The position numbers and the translations under genes were made by a program. Below are positions 24,974 through 32,730 of a stretch of DNA of 40,421 nucleotides, in pieces; position 1 is the first letter of the stretch; every line of letters starts with the position of its first letter. The stretch is from Lachnospiraceae bacterium. Its GTDB lineage: Bacteria > Bacillota > Clostridia > Lachnospirales > Lachnospiraceae. Location of the stretch: contig JAJQHZ010000106.1 in NCBI GenBank assembly GCA_021199475.1, forward strand, positions 1-40,421, read 5' to 3'. Below the pieces are notes generated by a model. It searched no databases and had not been told where the DNA came from. It was given only the letters and a program-made list of their open reading frames with translations.

Positions 24974-25925
24974 ATCGGTTCATTCGAAAGCAGATATGGA
25001 AGCGTTGGTTCGAAAATACAGTGCGTTTGCTCTGCTGATACTGATGCTGCTGGTCAATGTTGTGGTAACACCGAACTTTTTCAGCACAGGCACGCTCTGG
25101 AATATCATCCGGCAGACCTGTACGATTATTCTGACCGGCATGGGCATGACTATGGTCATCTCGACCGGAGGCATTGATATTTCGGTCGGCGCGGTTATGG
25201 CGCTTTCCGGAATTGTAGCGGCGAAGATGCTGCCGTTCGGTGTTTTGCCGGCTGTTCTGGTTGCGCTCATTGCGTGCGCCGTTTCCGGAGCGATTGCCGG
25301 GTTTATGATCGGGACACTGAAGGTACAGCCGATGGTCGTTACTCTGGCTTTGATGATCGGGGTGCGCGGCGTGGCGCAGGTCATGAATGACGCGAAGATT
25401 TTCAATATCACCGGGACAAACGCGGAAGCATTTAAAAAACTTGGGACCGCAAAAATCTTTGGAGCTGTGCCGGTTCAGATCATTGTGATCGTGGTGGCAG
25501 TGGCGGTAACCTGGTTTATTCTGGAGAAGATGATCCTGGGCAGGCATATTCAGGCGGTCGGCGATAATCCGAAAAGCTCCGCTCTGGCAGGTATCAGCTC
25601 TGCAAAAACGCTGATGTTTGTTTATGTATTCTGTGCAGTGATGGCTGGACTCGCTGGCATTTTCGAGACTGCGAAAATCGGCGCGGCGGATGGCAATTCA
25701 CTGGGGCTTCTGGCAGAGCTTGATGCGATTGCGGCGGTAGCAGTCGGCGGAACCAGTATGTCCGGCGGACGCGCAAAGGTCTGGGGCACTGTGATTGGAG
25801 CTGTGATCATGCAGCTGATCACGGTTATGGTAAATATGAATAACATTACCTACGAATACGCTCAGGTATTCAAGGCAATCATCATCATTCTGGCCGTCTA
25901 TATCCAGAGAGAAAAGAATGCGTAG
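24966..25925 (+). CDS. Sugar ABC transporter permease (YtfT/RbsC-like)
   Basis: ATG 24966 overlaps the ATPase stop by 8 nt and follows GGGAGGAGAGG. The 319-residue protein has about 8-10 membrane segments and the BPD_transp_2 signatures STGGIDISVGAVMALSGIVA and GRHIQAVGDNPKSSALAGI. It is the first of two permeases, which with one double ATPase form the membrane channel, as in the YtfQRT-YjfF galactofuranose system. Confidence 0.9.
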   Translation: MSKSVHSKADMEALVRKYSAFALLILMLLVNVVVTPNFFSTGTLWNIIRQTCTIILTGMGMTMVISTGGIDISVGAVMALSGIVAAKMLPFGVLPAVLVALIACAVSGAIAGFMIGTLKVQPMVVTLALMIGVRGVAQVMNDAKIFNITGTNAEAFKKLGTAKIFGAVPVQIIVIVVAVAVTWFILEKMILGRHIQAVGDNPKSSALAGISSAKTLMFVYVFCAVMAGLAGIFETAKIGAADGNSLGLLAELDAIAAVAVGGTSMSGGRAKVWGTVIGAVIMQLITVMVNMNNITYEYAQVFKAIIIILAVYIQREKNA

Positions 25926-25937
25926 GAGGGGAAGAGC

Positions 25938-26930
25938 ATGAATGGGAAAAAGCTGATAAACCGATACATACAGTCGAAAAGTACGATTATGGTTTTCGTT
26001 ATATTACTGGTGTTTTCCAGCATTGTATTTGCGGATAAGAATTTCTTCTCAATCCTGTCCCTGCAGAATCTGGTCAAGAAGGGCGCCAGTGAGGGAGGGT
26101 TTCTGGCTCTCGGCATGACCTTTGTGATCCTGCTTGGTCAGATTGACCTTTCCGTCGGCTCGGTTCTGGCCCTGTCCGGCGTGGTAATGGCCATGTTTGG
26201 AAATGAGAATCCGCTGCTGGGAATCCTGCTTGGACTGGCAGTCGGCCTCGCGTGCGGTTTCGTAAACGGACTCATGGTCGCAAAAATGAAAATCTCTTCC
26301 TGGGTAGCAACATTGGCTATGATGCTTGGTATCCGCGGTGTGGTGCTTCTGATCACTTCTCAGAAAGCTGTCAGCCTGACGAACTCTACCCTGGTTTATT
26401 TTTCCGGCGGGAAAGTGCTTGGCATCTCCAGCATTATATGGCTGCTGCTCATCCTGACCCTGATCTGTATGTACATCTCCCGCAATACCAGACTGGGAAT
26501 GGGATTGTACGCGGTAGGCGGAAATGAGGAAGCTGCCAGAATGATGGGTCTGAAGGTAGACGCTATTAAAATTGCTGCTTACACATTCTGCGGACTGTTT
26601 GCGGCCATCGCCGGCATGGTACTTGCTTCCAAGTTGTATACAGCCCAACCGACCGCAGGCGACTCTTGGGAGACCACAGCGATTGCGATGTGCGCACTCG
26701 GGAGTGTGAAGCTCTCCGGCGGAGAAGGCAGATTTTCGGGTACCTTTTTCGGAATCCTGATCATCGCGGTCATTAACACAATCTTCAACTATGCAGGAAG
26801 TCTGAATTCCTGGTGGCAGAATATCATTATGGGTGTGCTGATTCTGATCTCGATCGGACTGCAGTCACAGGTGATTCATCTGCCGTCCGGCAGCAAAAAT
26901 AGAATGGAACAGGGTGGGAGCACAATATGA
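25938..26930 (+). CDS. Sugar ABC transporter permease (YjfF/RbsC-like)
   Basis: ATG 25938 follows GGAGGGGAAG, 12 bp after the first permease, whose stop is TAG. The 330-residue protein has multiple membrane segments and the family motifs LGQIDLSVGSVLALSGVVMA and GLYAVGGNEEAARMMGL. Together with the first permease it forms a heterodimer. It overlaps the kinase gene by 4 nt (ATGA). Confidence 0.9.
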   Translation: MNGKKLINRYIQSKSTIMVFVILLVFSSIVFADKNFFSILSLQNLVKKGASEGGFLALGMTFVILLGQIDLSVGSVLALSGVVMAMFGNENPLLGILLGLAVGLACGFVNGLMVAKMKISSWVATLAMMLGIRGVVLLITSQKAVSLTNSTLVYFSGGKVLGISSIIWLLLILTLICMYISRNTRLGMGLYAVGGNEEAARMMGLKVDAIKIAAYTFCGLFAAIAGMVLASKLYTAQPTAGDSWETTAIAMCALGSVKLSGGEGRFSGTFFGILIIAVINTIFNYAGSLNSWWQNIIMGVLILISIGLQSQVIHLPSGSKNRMEQGGSTI

Positions 26931-27889
26931 ATAAGCCGAAAATATTAGTGGTCGGAAGTATTTATATGGACCTGGTCATGCACGGAGTGGAACGTGAGCC
27001 TAAGACTGGTGAGTCCGTTTATTGTAACAGCTATCAGTACGCGACTGGCGGAAAAGGCTCGAATCAGGCGTATGCCGCCGCCATGCTGGGCGCGGACACT
27101 TCCCTGGTGGGACGAATCGGTACCGACGAAAACGGGAAGCGTATCCTGGAGCAGTTATATAAAGCGGAAGTAAAAACAGAGTATGTGGTAACAGATCCGG
27201 AACATCTTACCGGCTTGTCTACAATGAACATTTATCCGGACGGCACCTATTTCTCGATCGGGGCGACCGGCGCGAATCAGTATATTTCCCCGGAGGATGT
27301 CAAAAAAGCGCTGGATGCGGAGCCTTTTGAGATGGTTCTGATGCAGCTGGAAATGCCTTTGGAGACCGTATACGCGACTTATGAGATGGCAAAAGAAAGA
27401 GGCATTCCGGTGTTCCTGGATGCGGGACCCGCGATGCGGATTCCTCTGGATCGGCTAAAGGGAATCTTTATTCTCTCTCCGAATGAGGCGGAAGCGGAAG
27501 CCATGACAGGAATCCGCCCGGACACAGAAGCGCATATACTGGAAACGGCAGAAACGCTTTACGAAGAGGCTAAACCGCAGTACGTCATCCTGAAGCTTGG
27601 AAAACGGGGCGCATTTCTCTATGACGGAAAGGAGGGGCAGCTTATCGAAGGCTTCCGCGTCCCGGCAGTCGATTCTACAGCTGCGGGAGATACCTTTGGC
27701 GCAGCTCTGGCTGTCCGGTACTGCAAAGGATCTTCCATAGAAGAGGCCATACGATTCGGGCATGCCGCGGCGGCAATCTGTGTGACAAGAGAAGGCGGAC
27801 AGATATCGATTCCGTCTGCGGAAGAGGCCTTCTGGTTTTACGAGGAGAAAACAGGCAGAAAGGTGGGAATGTCAAATGATAACCAGTGA
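26927..27889 (+). CDS. PfkB-family (ribokinase-like) sugar kinase
   Basis: ATG 26927 overlaps the permease stop, with GGGTGGGAG upstream. The 320-residue protein shows both PfkB signatures: GGKGSNQAYAAAMLGADTSL near residues 42-61 and the C-terminal STAAGDTFGAALAV with the catalytic aspartate. It should phosphorylate the imported sugar at the expense of ATP in the cytoplasm. The exact sugar cannot be read from the sequence; ribose, fructose-like and other furanose or ketose substrates are all possible. Confidence 0.9.
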   Translation: MNKPKILVVGSIYMDLVMHGVEREPKTGESVYCNSYQYATGGKGSNQAYAAAMLGADTSLVGRIGTDENGKRILEQLYKAEVKTEYVVTDPEHLTGLSTMNIYPDGTYFSIGATGANQYISPEDVKKALDAEPFEMVLMQLEMPLETVYATYEMAKERGIPVFLDAGPAMRIPLDRLKGIFILSPNEAEAEAMTGIRPDTEAHILETAETLYEEAKPQYVILKLGKRGAFLYDGKEGQLIEGFRVPAVDSTAAGDTFGAALAVRYCKGSSIEEAIRFGHAAAAICVTREGGQISIPSAEEAFWFYEEKTGRKVGMSNDNQ

Positions 27890-28445
27890 AACCTATACAG
27901 AAGCAAAAAATACCGTGCTGGGCGAATGCCAGGCGGCGCTTGGCGCGATTGACACAGAGGCTGTAAACGAATATCTGGACATGATTTTAAAAGCAGACAA
28001 AGTGTTTTTTGTCGGCGTCGGACGCGTCCTGCTCGAGCTGGAATGTATCGCGAAACGGTTCGCGCATCTGGGCATCCAAACCGTGGTGGTCGGGCAGATC
28101 ACGGAACCGGCGATCACACCGTCCGATGTCCTTGTGGTCGGCTCCGGGAGCGGGGAGACCCTTTTTCCAGCCGGTATCGCCAGAAAGGCAAAAGCAATCG
28201 GGGCAAAAGTAATTCACATCGGGAGCAATCCGGAAAGCGGGTTAAAGACGGTAGCCGATCTGTTCGTTCGCATCCCTGTGGAAAGCCGCGCAAAGGCATC
28301 CGATGAGATCCACTCGGAGCAGCCAATGACGTCACTTTTCGAACAGTCGCTGCTCTTGTTTGGAGATACGACAGCAATGATGTTGGTAAAGGACAGGGGA
28401 ATTGTACTTGACGACCTGTGGCAATATCATGCGAATCTTGAATGA
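27876..28445 (+). CDS. SIS-domain sugar-phosphate isomerase (6-phospho-3-hexuloisomerase-like)
   Basis: ATG 27876 overlaps the kinase end by 14 nt; AAGGTGGG upstream is its likely site. The 189-residue protein is one SIS domain with FFVGVGRVLLELECIAKRFA, VVGSGSGETLFPAGIARKAK and QPMTSLFEQSLLLFGD, the pattern of 6-phospho-3-hexuloisomerases (HxlB/PHI). Those interconvert D-arabino-3-hexulose 6-phosphate and fructose 6-phosphate. No hexulose-phosphate synthase lies next to it, so here it likely isomerises the kinase product instead of serving formaldehyde fixation (inference). Confidence 0.85.
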   Translation: MITSETYTEAKNTVLGECQAALGAIDTEAVNEYLDMILKADKVFFVGVGRVLLELECIAKRFAHLGIQTVVVGQITEPAITPSDVLVVGSGSGETLFPAGIARKAKAIGAKVIHIGSNPESGLKTVADLFVRIPVESRAKASDEIHSEQPMTSLFEQSLLLFGDTTAMMLVKDRGIVLDDLWQYHANLE

Positions 28446-28630
28446 AGTCAATCCGATGGCAGCAGCTTTTTCCTGTTAAGGATAGACCGCAGCACGATCT
28501 ATTACGTCAATATCACCTTAAAATACATCAATTTCTCACCTGTTCTCATGAGAGGAAAAGCAGTATCATATGCATCGTAAGGAACAACAAACAGATAACG
28601 AAAAGATAATTTTGAAAGAGAGGCATATAT

Positions 28631-28753
28631 ATGAACAGAATTGCAAAGTATTTTAAGGAAAATCAGAAAGAGATTATGATGGCGCTGTATTCAATGAACC
28701 TTAGCGCGAATTCCAGCCAGGCGATGGATGTTATTGAGTATTCCTGCAGATAG
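28631..28753 (+). CDS. Possible 40-residue small protein or truncated gene start
   Basis: ATG 28631 follows GAGAGG (28618-28623). The frame has 40 codons (NRIAKYFKENQKEIMMALYS, then MNLSANSSQAMDVIEYSCR). It is amphipathic and could be a small helical protein, or the beginning of a larger gene cut short. A terminator follows at 28809-28855. No family recognised. The rest of 28446-28945 shows no gene. Confidence 0.35.
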   Translation: MNRIAKYFKENQKEIMMALYSMNLSANSSQAMDVIEYSCR

Positions 28754-28808
28754 TTGTAGGATACGTGCATTTTTTCCTGAGATCAAAATTGATTTAATCA
28801 TCGATAAG

Positions 28809-28855
28809 AACTCCAACCAGAAGCCATAGTCATGGTAAAGGTTGGAGTTTTTATT
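28809..28855 (+). terminator. Rho-independent terminator
   Basis: AACTCCAACC (28809-28818) is perfectly complementary to GGTTGGAGTT (28840-28849), followed by a T-rich tail. It ends the transporter operon and the small ORF transcript. Confidence 0.88.
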
Positions 28856-28907
28856 TTGCTGGCTGCAGGTATTTCACATTTTTTATTGGCTTCTTAAAAA
28901 CCATACA

Positions 28908-28936
28908 TTGAATAGCTGCTTGCTTTGTGGTAAGCT
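28908..28936 (+). promoter_or_regulatory. Possible promoter of the aminotransferase gene
   Basis: TTGAAT (28908-28913) and TAAGCT (28931-28936) have a 17-bp spacer, 45 bp before the chosen start. The -10 is weak. Confidence 0.45.
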
Positions 28937-28981
28937 AAAAGCGTCATGATTGGATTTTATTACAGGGAGATAGAGATTACG

Positions 28982-30142
28982 ATGAAATCATTGAGCAGAA
29001 AAACGGAAGGATTTACGGATTCGGTTATCCGCAGAATGACCCGGATCTCCAACCAATATCATGCGGTTAATTTGTCGCAGGGTTTTCCGGATTTTGATCC
29101 GCCAGGAGAAATTACGGATCGGTTAAAGGAGATTGCGCCACACGGTCCGCATCAGTATGCGCTGACCTGGGGAGCACAGAACTTCAGGGAGGCGCTTGCG
29201 CGCAAACAGGAGCACTTTTCAGGAATGGCGGTTGACCCGGAGCAGGAGATTGTCGTTACCTGTGGAAGTACAGAAGCTATGATGGCCGCCATGCTGACTG
29301 TTTGCGATCCGGGAGATAAGGTAGTTGTTTTTTCGCCTTTTTATGAAAATTATGGTGCGGACGCGATTCTGTCCGGGGCGGAGCCCATCTACGTTCCGCT
29401 GAATCCGCCGGATTTTTGTTTTGACCCGGATGTGCTGGAGGCGGCAGTTCGGCAGGATGGTGTAAAAGCACTGATCCTTTGCAACCCATCCAATCCCTGC
29501 GGGAAGGTTTTTACCAGGGATGAATTGCTGGTGATTGCAGATCTGGCTGTCCGGTATGACATTTATGTCATAACGGATGAGGTTTATGAGCATATTCTGT
29601 ACAAGCCGCACACACATACCTATATGGCAGCGCTGCCTGGTATGAGGGAGCGTACGATTTTATGCAGTTCGCTGTCAAAGACTTACTCGATTACCGGATG
29701 GCGGCTGGGGTATGTTATTGCATCGCCGCCGATTACTGATCGGATAAAAAAGGTTCATGATTTCCTGACAGTGGGGGCGGCTGCACCGTTGATGGAAGCG
29801 GTCATCCCCGGTTTGAATTTTGGAGACGAATATTATCAGGAACTGCAGGCAAATTACACGCACAAAAAGGATTTGTTCACAAAGGGGCTGCGTGATATCG
29901 GATTTTCCTTTGTGGAGCCACAGGGCGCCTATTATGTCATGGTAGATGTCAGTGCGTTCGGCTATGAGAATGATCAGGAGTTTTGCCTGGACCTTGCGAG
30001 AAAAGTCGGTGTCGGAGCAGTTCCAGGTTCCAGTTTTTTCCGTGAGAATATCAACAGCTATATTCGATTTCATTTTGCGAAACAGGATGATACCCTGTAT
30101 GAAGCACTGAACCGATTAGCTGATATACGGAAAAGGATGTGA
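28982..30142 (+). CDS. PLP-dependent class I/II aminotransferase
   Basis: ATG 28982 (GGGAG upstream) is preferred over ATG 28946, which lies only ten bases after the -10 candidate. The 386-residue protein has SQGFPDFDPP, NPSNPCGKVF, VITDEVYEHILY, the PLP-lysine motif SSLSKTYSITGWRLGY, and C-terminal YIRFHFAKQDD with the substrate-carboxylate arginine. It resembles aspartate/methionine/kynurenine-type aminotransferases (fold type I). The substrate is not fixed by sequence. D-serine ammonia-lyase follows after 118 bp, suggesting amino acid catabolism. The gap between them contains a short frame (SCAALAIGTGAM..) of unknown origin. Confidence 0.9.
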   Translation: MKSLSRKTEGFTDSVIRRMTRISNQYHAVNLSQGFPDFDPPGEITDRLKEIAPHGPHQYALTWGAQNFREALARKQEHFSGMAVDPEQEIVVTCGSTEAMMAAMLTVCDPGDKVVVFSPFYENYGADAILSGAEPIYVPLNPPDFCFDPDVLEAAVRQDGVKALILCNPSNPCGKVFTRDELLVIADLAVRYDIYVITDEVYEHILYKPHTHTYMAALPGMRERTILCSSLSKTYSITGWRLGYVIASPPITDRIKKVHDFLTVGAAAPLMEAVIPGLNFGDEYYQELQANYTHKKDLFTKGLRDIGFSFVEPQGAYYVMVDVSAFGYENDQEFCLDLARKVGVGAVPGSSFFRENINSYIRFHFAKQDDTLYEALNRLADIRKRM

Positions 30143-30260
30143 TAGCTGTGCCGCACTGGCCATTGGAACCGGTGCTATGCTTTGTGCCAAACTGGTGCAG
30201 GGAATACTGGTGGAAGCCCTTAAAAGGATATCATAGAACATCAGAAGGAGGATGACAGTT

Positions 30261-31595
30261 ATGGAAGCAATCAAAGAAATGCCGGAGAGAACTCCTATGC
30301 TGAAAAAAATGCAGGCTGCGGAGGAAGTGGTCTGGATCAATCCGGATAAAACTCCTTTTGCGGATTCACAGGACTCCTGCGAGATGACTATGGCTGATAT
30401 CGATGACGCGGAAGCGCGTCTGCAGCGCTTTGCGCCATTTATCATGAAGCGTTTTCCGGAAACGGAAGAGCGGGGCGGGATCATTGAATCTGTTTTAACG
30501 GATATCCCGAATATGCGCGTCCGCATCAATGAGAAGTATGACAGTCATTTGCAGGGACGGCTGCTTTTAAAGCAGGACAGCCATCTGGCGATTGCGGGAT
30601 CCGTGAAAGCAAGAGGCGGCATTTATGAGGTGCTGAAGCATACGGAGGAGCTGGCGCTTGCAAACGGAATCCTAAAAGAAAGTGACAACTATGTAAAGCT
30701 GGCGGAACCGGAATGCAGGGACTTTTTTGCACAGTATACGATACAGGTAGGTTCGACCGGAAACCTCGGCATGAGCATCGGCATTATGAGTGCTGCGGTG
30801 GGATACCATGTGATCGTCCACATGTCCGCGGATGCAAAGCAGTGGAAAAAGGATCTGCTGCGCAGCCATGGCGTGACCGTGATTGAGTATCAGGCCGACT
30901 ACAGCGAAGCTGTAAAGAATGGAAGAAAACAATCCGATGAAAACCCGATGAGCTATTTTGTGGATGATGAGAATTCCAGAAATCTGTTCCTTGGCTATGC
31001 GGTGGCGGCAAAGCGTCTGATCGGACAGCTGACCGAAAAACAGGTTCCGGTGGATGAAATGCATCCGCTGTTTGTCTATATTCCCTGCGGAGTCGGCGGA
31101 GCGCCGGGCGGTATTACCTTTGGGTTAAAGCAGGTGTTTGGCGATGCAGTGCATTGTTTCTTTGTGGAACCGGTGCAGGCTCCCTGTATGCTGCTTGGCA
31201 TGAGCACCGGACTGCAGAATGGCATTTCCGTACAGGACATCGGGCTGACCGGTCTGACCCATGCGGATGGACTTGCTGTCGGCAGGCCTTCCGGATTTGT
31301 GGGCGGCGTCATGAAGCCGCTGCTCAGCGGCGAATTCACCATCCACGATGGAAAGCTGTATAACTATATGCGCGATATGCTGGATACAGAGAAGATTTTT
31401 CTCGAACCGAGTGCCTGTGCCGCGTTCCAGGGGCCTGTGAAGCTGGAAGTCAGTCCGGAGACAATCAACTATCTTAAAAAGAACAACCTGACAGATAAAA
31501 TGAAAGAAGCTGTCCACATCGTTTGGGCTACAGGAGGAAGCCTCGTGCCTGAGGAGATCCGGGAGGAATACAGAAACACGTATGTGCAGGAATGA
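30261..31595 (+). CDS. dsdA: D-serine ammonia-lyase
   Basis: ATG 30261 has AAGGAGG (30245-30251) 9 nt upstream; the in-frame ATG at 30252 is too close to it. The 444-residue protein carries the PLP lysine motif GSVKARGGIYEVL (Lys116), the QVGSTGNLGMSIGIMSAAVG glycine-rich phosphate loop, and IPCGVGGAPGGITFGL. Length and motifs match DsdA, which deaminates D-serine to pyruvate and ammonia, giving detoxification and carbon/nitrogen supply. It lies in the cytoplasm. No DsdC or DsdX neighbour is present. Confidence 0.95.
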   Translation: MEAIKEMPERTPMLKKMQAAEEVVWINPDKTPFADSQDSCEMTMADIDDAEARLQRFAPFIMKRFPETEERGGIIESVLTDIPNMRVRINEKYDSHLQGRLLLKQDSHLAIAGSVKARGGIYEVLKHTEELALANGILKESDNYVKLAEPECRDFFAQYTIQVGSTGNLGMSIGIMSAAVGYHVIVHMSADAKQWKKDLLRSHGVTVIEYQADYSEAVKNGRKQSDENPMSYFVDDENSRNLFLGYAVAAKRLIGQLTEKQVPVDEMHPLFVYIPCGVGGAPGGITFGLKQVFGDAVHCFFVEPVQAPCMLLGMSTGLQNGISVQDIGLTGLTHADGLAVGRPSGFVGGVMKPLLSGEFTIHDGKLYNYMRDMLDTEKIFLEPSACAAFQGPVKLEVSPETINYLKKNNLTDKMKEAVHIVWATGGSLVPEEIREEYRNTYVQE

Positions 31596-31642
31596 GATTC
31601 CAACCAATGGGTCGTCCTTGTGGACCGTGACGAGGGTAAATT

Positions 31643-32077
31643 GTGCATGTGAATAGATGGATAACAGTTTTTCACTATACGGATAGTGAAATGGCGAAGA
31701 CTGTATCTGAAGCGTTTGATCCGGACGATCTTTCCATGTTTGTGATGGACGGCGAAAGTGTAGTCGTAGATGAAAGTGCGGATGAAGAAAGCAGCGATGA
31801 GGCTTCCGATGCTGACGCGGAAATAACGGATTCGGACACAACAGAGGAAGATGTGAGTGAAGAAGACGCTGATTCAGATACGGTCGAAGAAGATGCTTCA
31901 TCAGAGGACACAGATAATGTCGAAGAGGAAGCAGAGACAGAGGAGATACTGACTTCTGATCTGGCAGTTCCTTACTCTGTCTCTTCGTCTAGCGCTTCAA
32001 TCAGAAAGCTGACGGGACGAAATCCGTCATTACATGAGATCATAGCCGAGTTTTTGTTCTTCATCCATCCACTGTAA
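31643..32077 (+). CDS. Acidic low-complexity ORF, doubtful
   Basis: The frame reads a short normal-looking start (AKTVSEAFDPDDLSMFVMDG) and then about 75 residues composed mostly of D, E, S, T, A. Its last 106 nt overlap the 3' end of the convergent TIGR04076 gene, where the frame is just antisense. No good ribosome binding site is visible. It may be the tail of a lost extracellular protein or chance; the composition resembles the acidic insert in the sensor kinase at 19260-19345. Confidence 0.3.
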   Translation: MHVNRWITVFHYTDSEMAKTVSEAFDPDDLSMFVMDGESVVVDESADEESSDEASDADAEITDSDTTEEDVSEEDADSDTVEEDASSEDTDNVEEEAETEEILTSDLAVPYSVSSSSASIRKLTGRNPSLHEIIAEFLFFIHPL

Positions 32078-32301
32078 ATGTCTTCTCCACCATAGGCTAG
32101 TGTCATCACAAAAGGCGAAATGCTTTCCCATGCGCTGTCACAGAATCCTTCCGGCTTCTTCCATCCATTTGCAATAAAAACCTGTCCTTCCACCATATCG
32201 CAGGCATTTACTATCGGATTCTCGTATAGCTCCATTAAATCTCTGTAGGATGCGACTCTTATAACCGTAATTTTACATTTCCTCACTTTATATTTCCTCA
32301 T
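31972..32301 (-). CDS. TIGR04076 family protein
   Basis: The 109-residue protein matches the family pattern: CKITVIRV near the start, EGQVFIANGWKKPEGFCDSA, WMKNKNSAMISCNDGFRPVS and a final IEAL. The function of the family is unknown; members often sit near redox or flavodoxin-type genes in Clostridia. ATG 32301 has only a weak site; GTG 32286, preceded by GAGGAAA, is an equally good start that fits the family's MKKCKITV beginning. Confidence 0.82.
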   Translation of the reverse strand: MRKYKVRKCKITVIRVASYRDLMELYENPIVNACDMVEGQVFIANGWKKPEGFCDSAWESISPFVMTLAYGGEDIYSGWMKNKNSAMISCNDGFRPVSFLIEALDEETE

Positions 32302-32387
32302 TTGCCCTGATTATTATTTTTTTTCTGAAATTTGTGATGCTTCAGTACTTCGCTTGTTTGGTACTCGCAGCGAAAATGGCTGCTCGT

Positions 32388-32416
32388 ATTATATCAACTG
32401 AAAGAAACTCGAACAA
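32388..32416 (-). promoter_or_regulatory. Promoter of the TIGR04076 gene
   Basis: On the minus strand TTGTTC (plus 32411-32416) and TATAAT (plus 32388-32393) are 17 bp apart, leaving a leader of about 80 nt with a small GCAGC/GCTGC stem. In the rest of 32302-32730 I see no gene; the DUF2325 gene promoter was not identified. Confidence 0.6.
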
Positions 32417-32730
32417 GAGGCGAAGTGAAATCCTGTAAAAAAATCGGTTTCTGGTGAGTGGTTCCTGGGGTGCCATTCCTGCAGTATGCAAGGATCACTT
32501 TTTGATTTGTTGTGCTAAGAATATAAAATCTTTGGCAAAATGTGTCTATGCAGGATTCGGAAAGGAATACGTAATAATTGTCTGAAAATAATTGGCCTTC
32601 TGAAATGACACGATTTGTAGCAAAATCGAAATCCATCTGTATTTTGCGTGACTGTTATGTTAAAATGGGCTCAGTGCTAACGGCTTTTCGCCTGCAGACA
32701 AACCTGATATTTATGGAGGAGTATTATAAA

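Noticed and set aside
30145-30237. A 30-codon frame between the aminotransferase and dsdA genes (CAALAIGTGAMLCAKLVQG)
   Set aside because: It looks like a coding fragment but has no start or site and is too short to assign.
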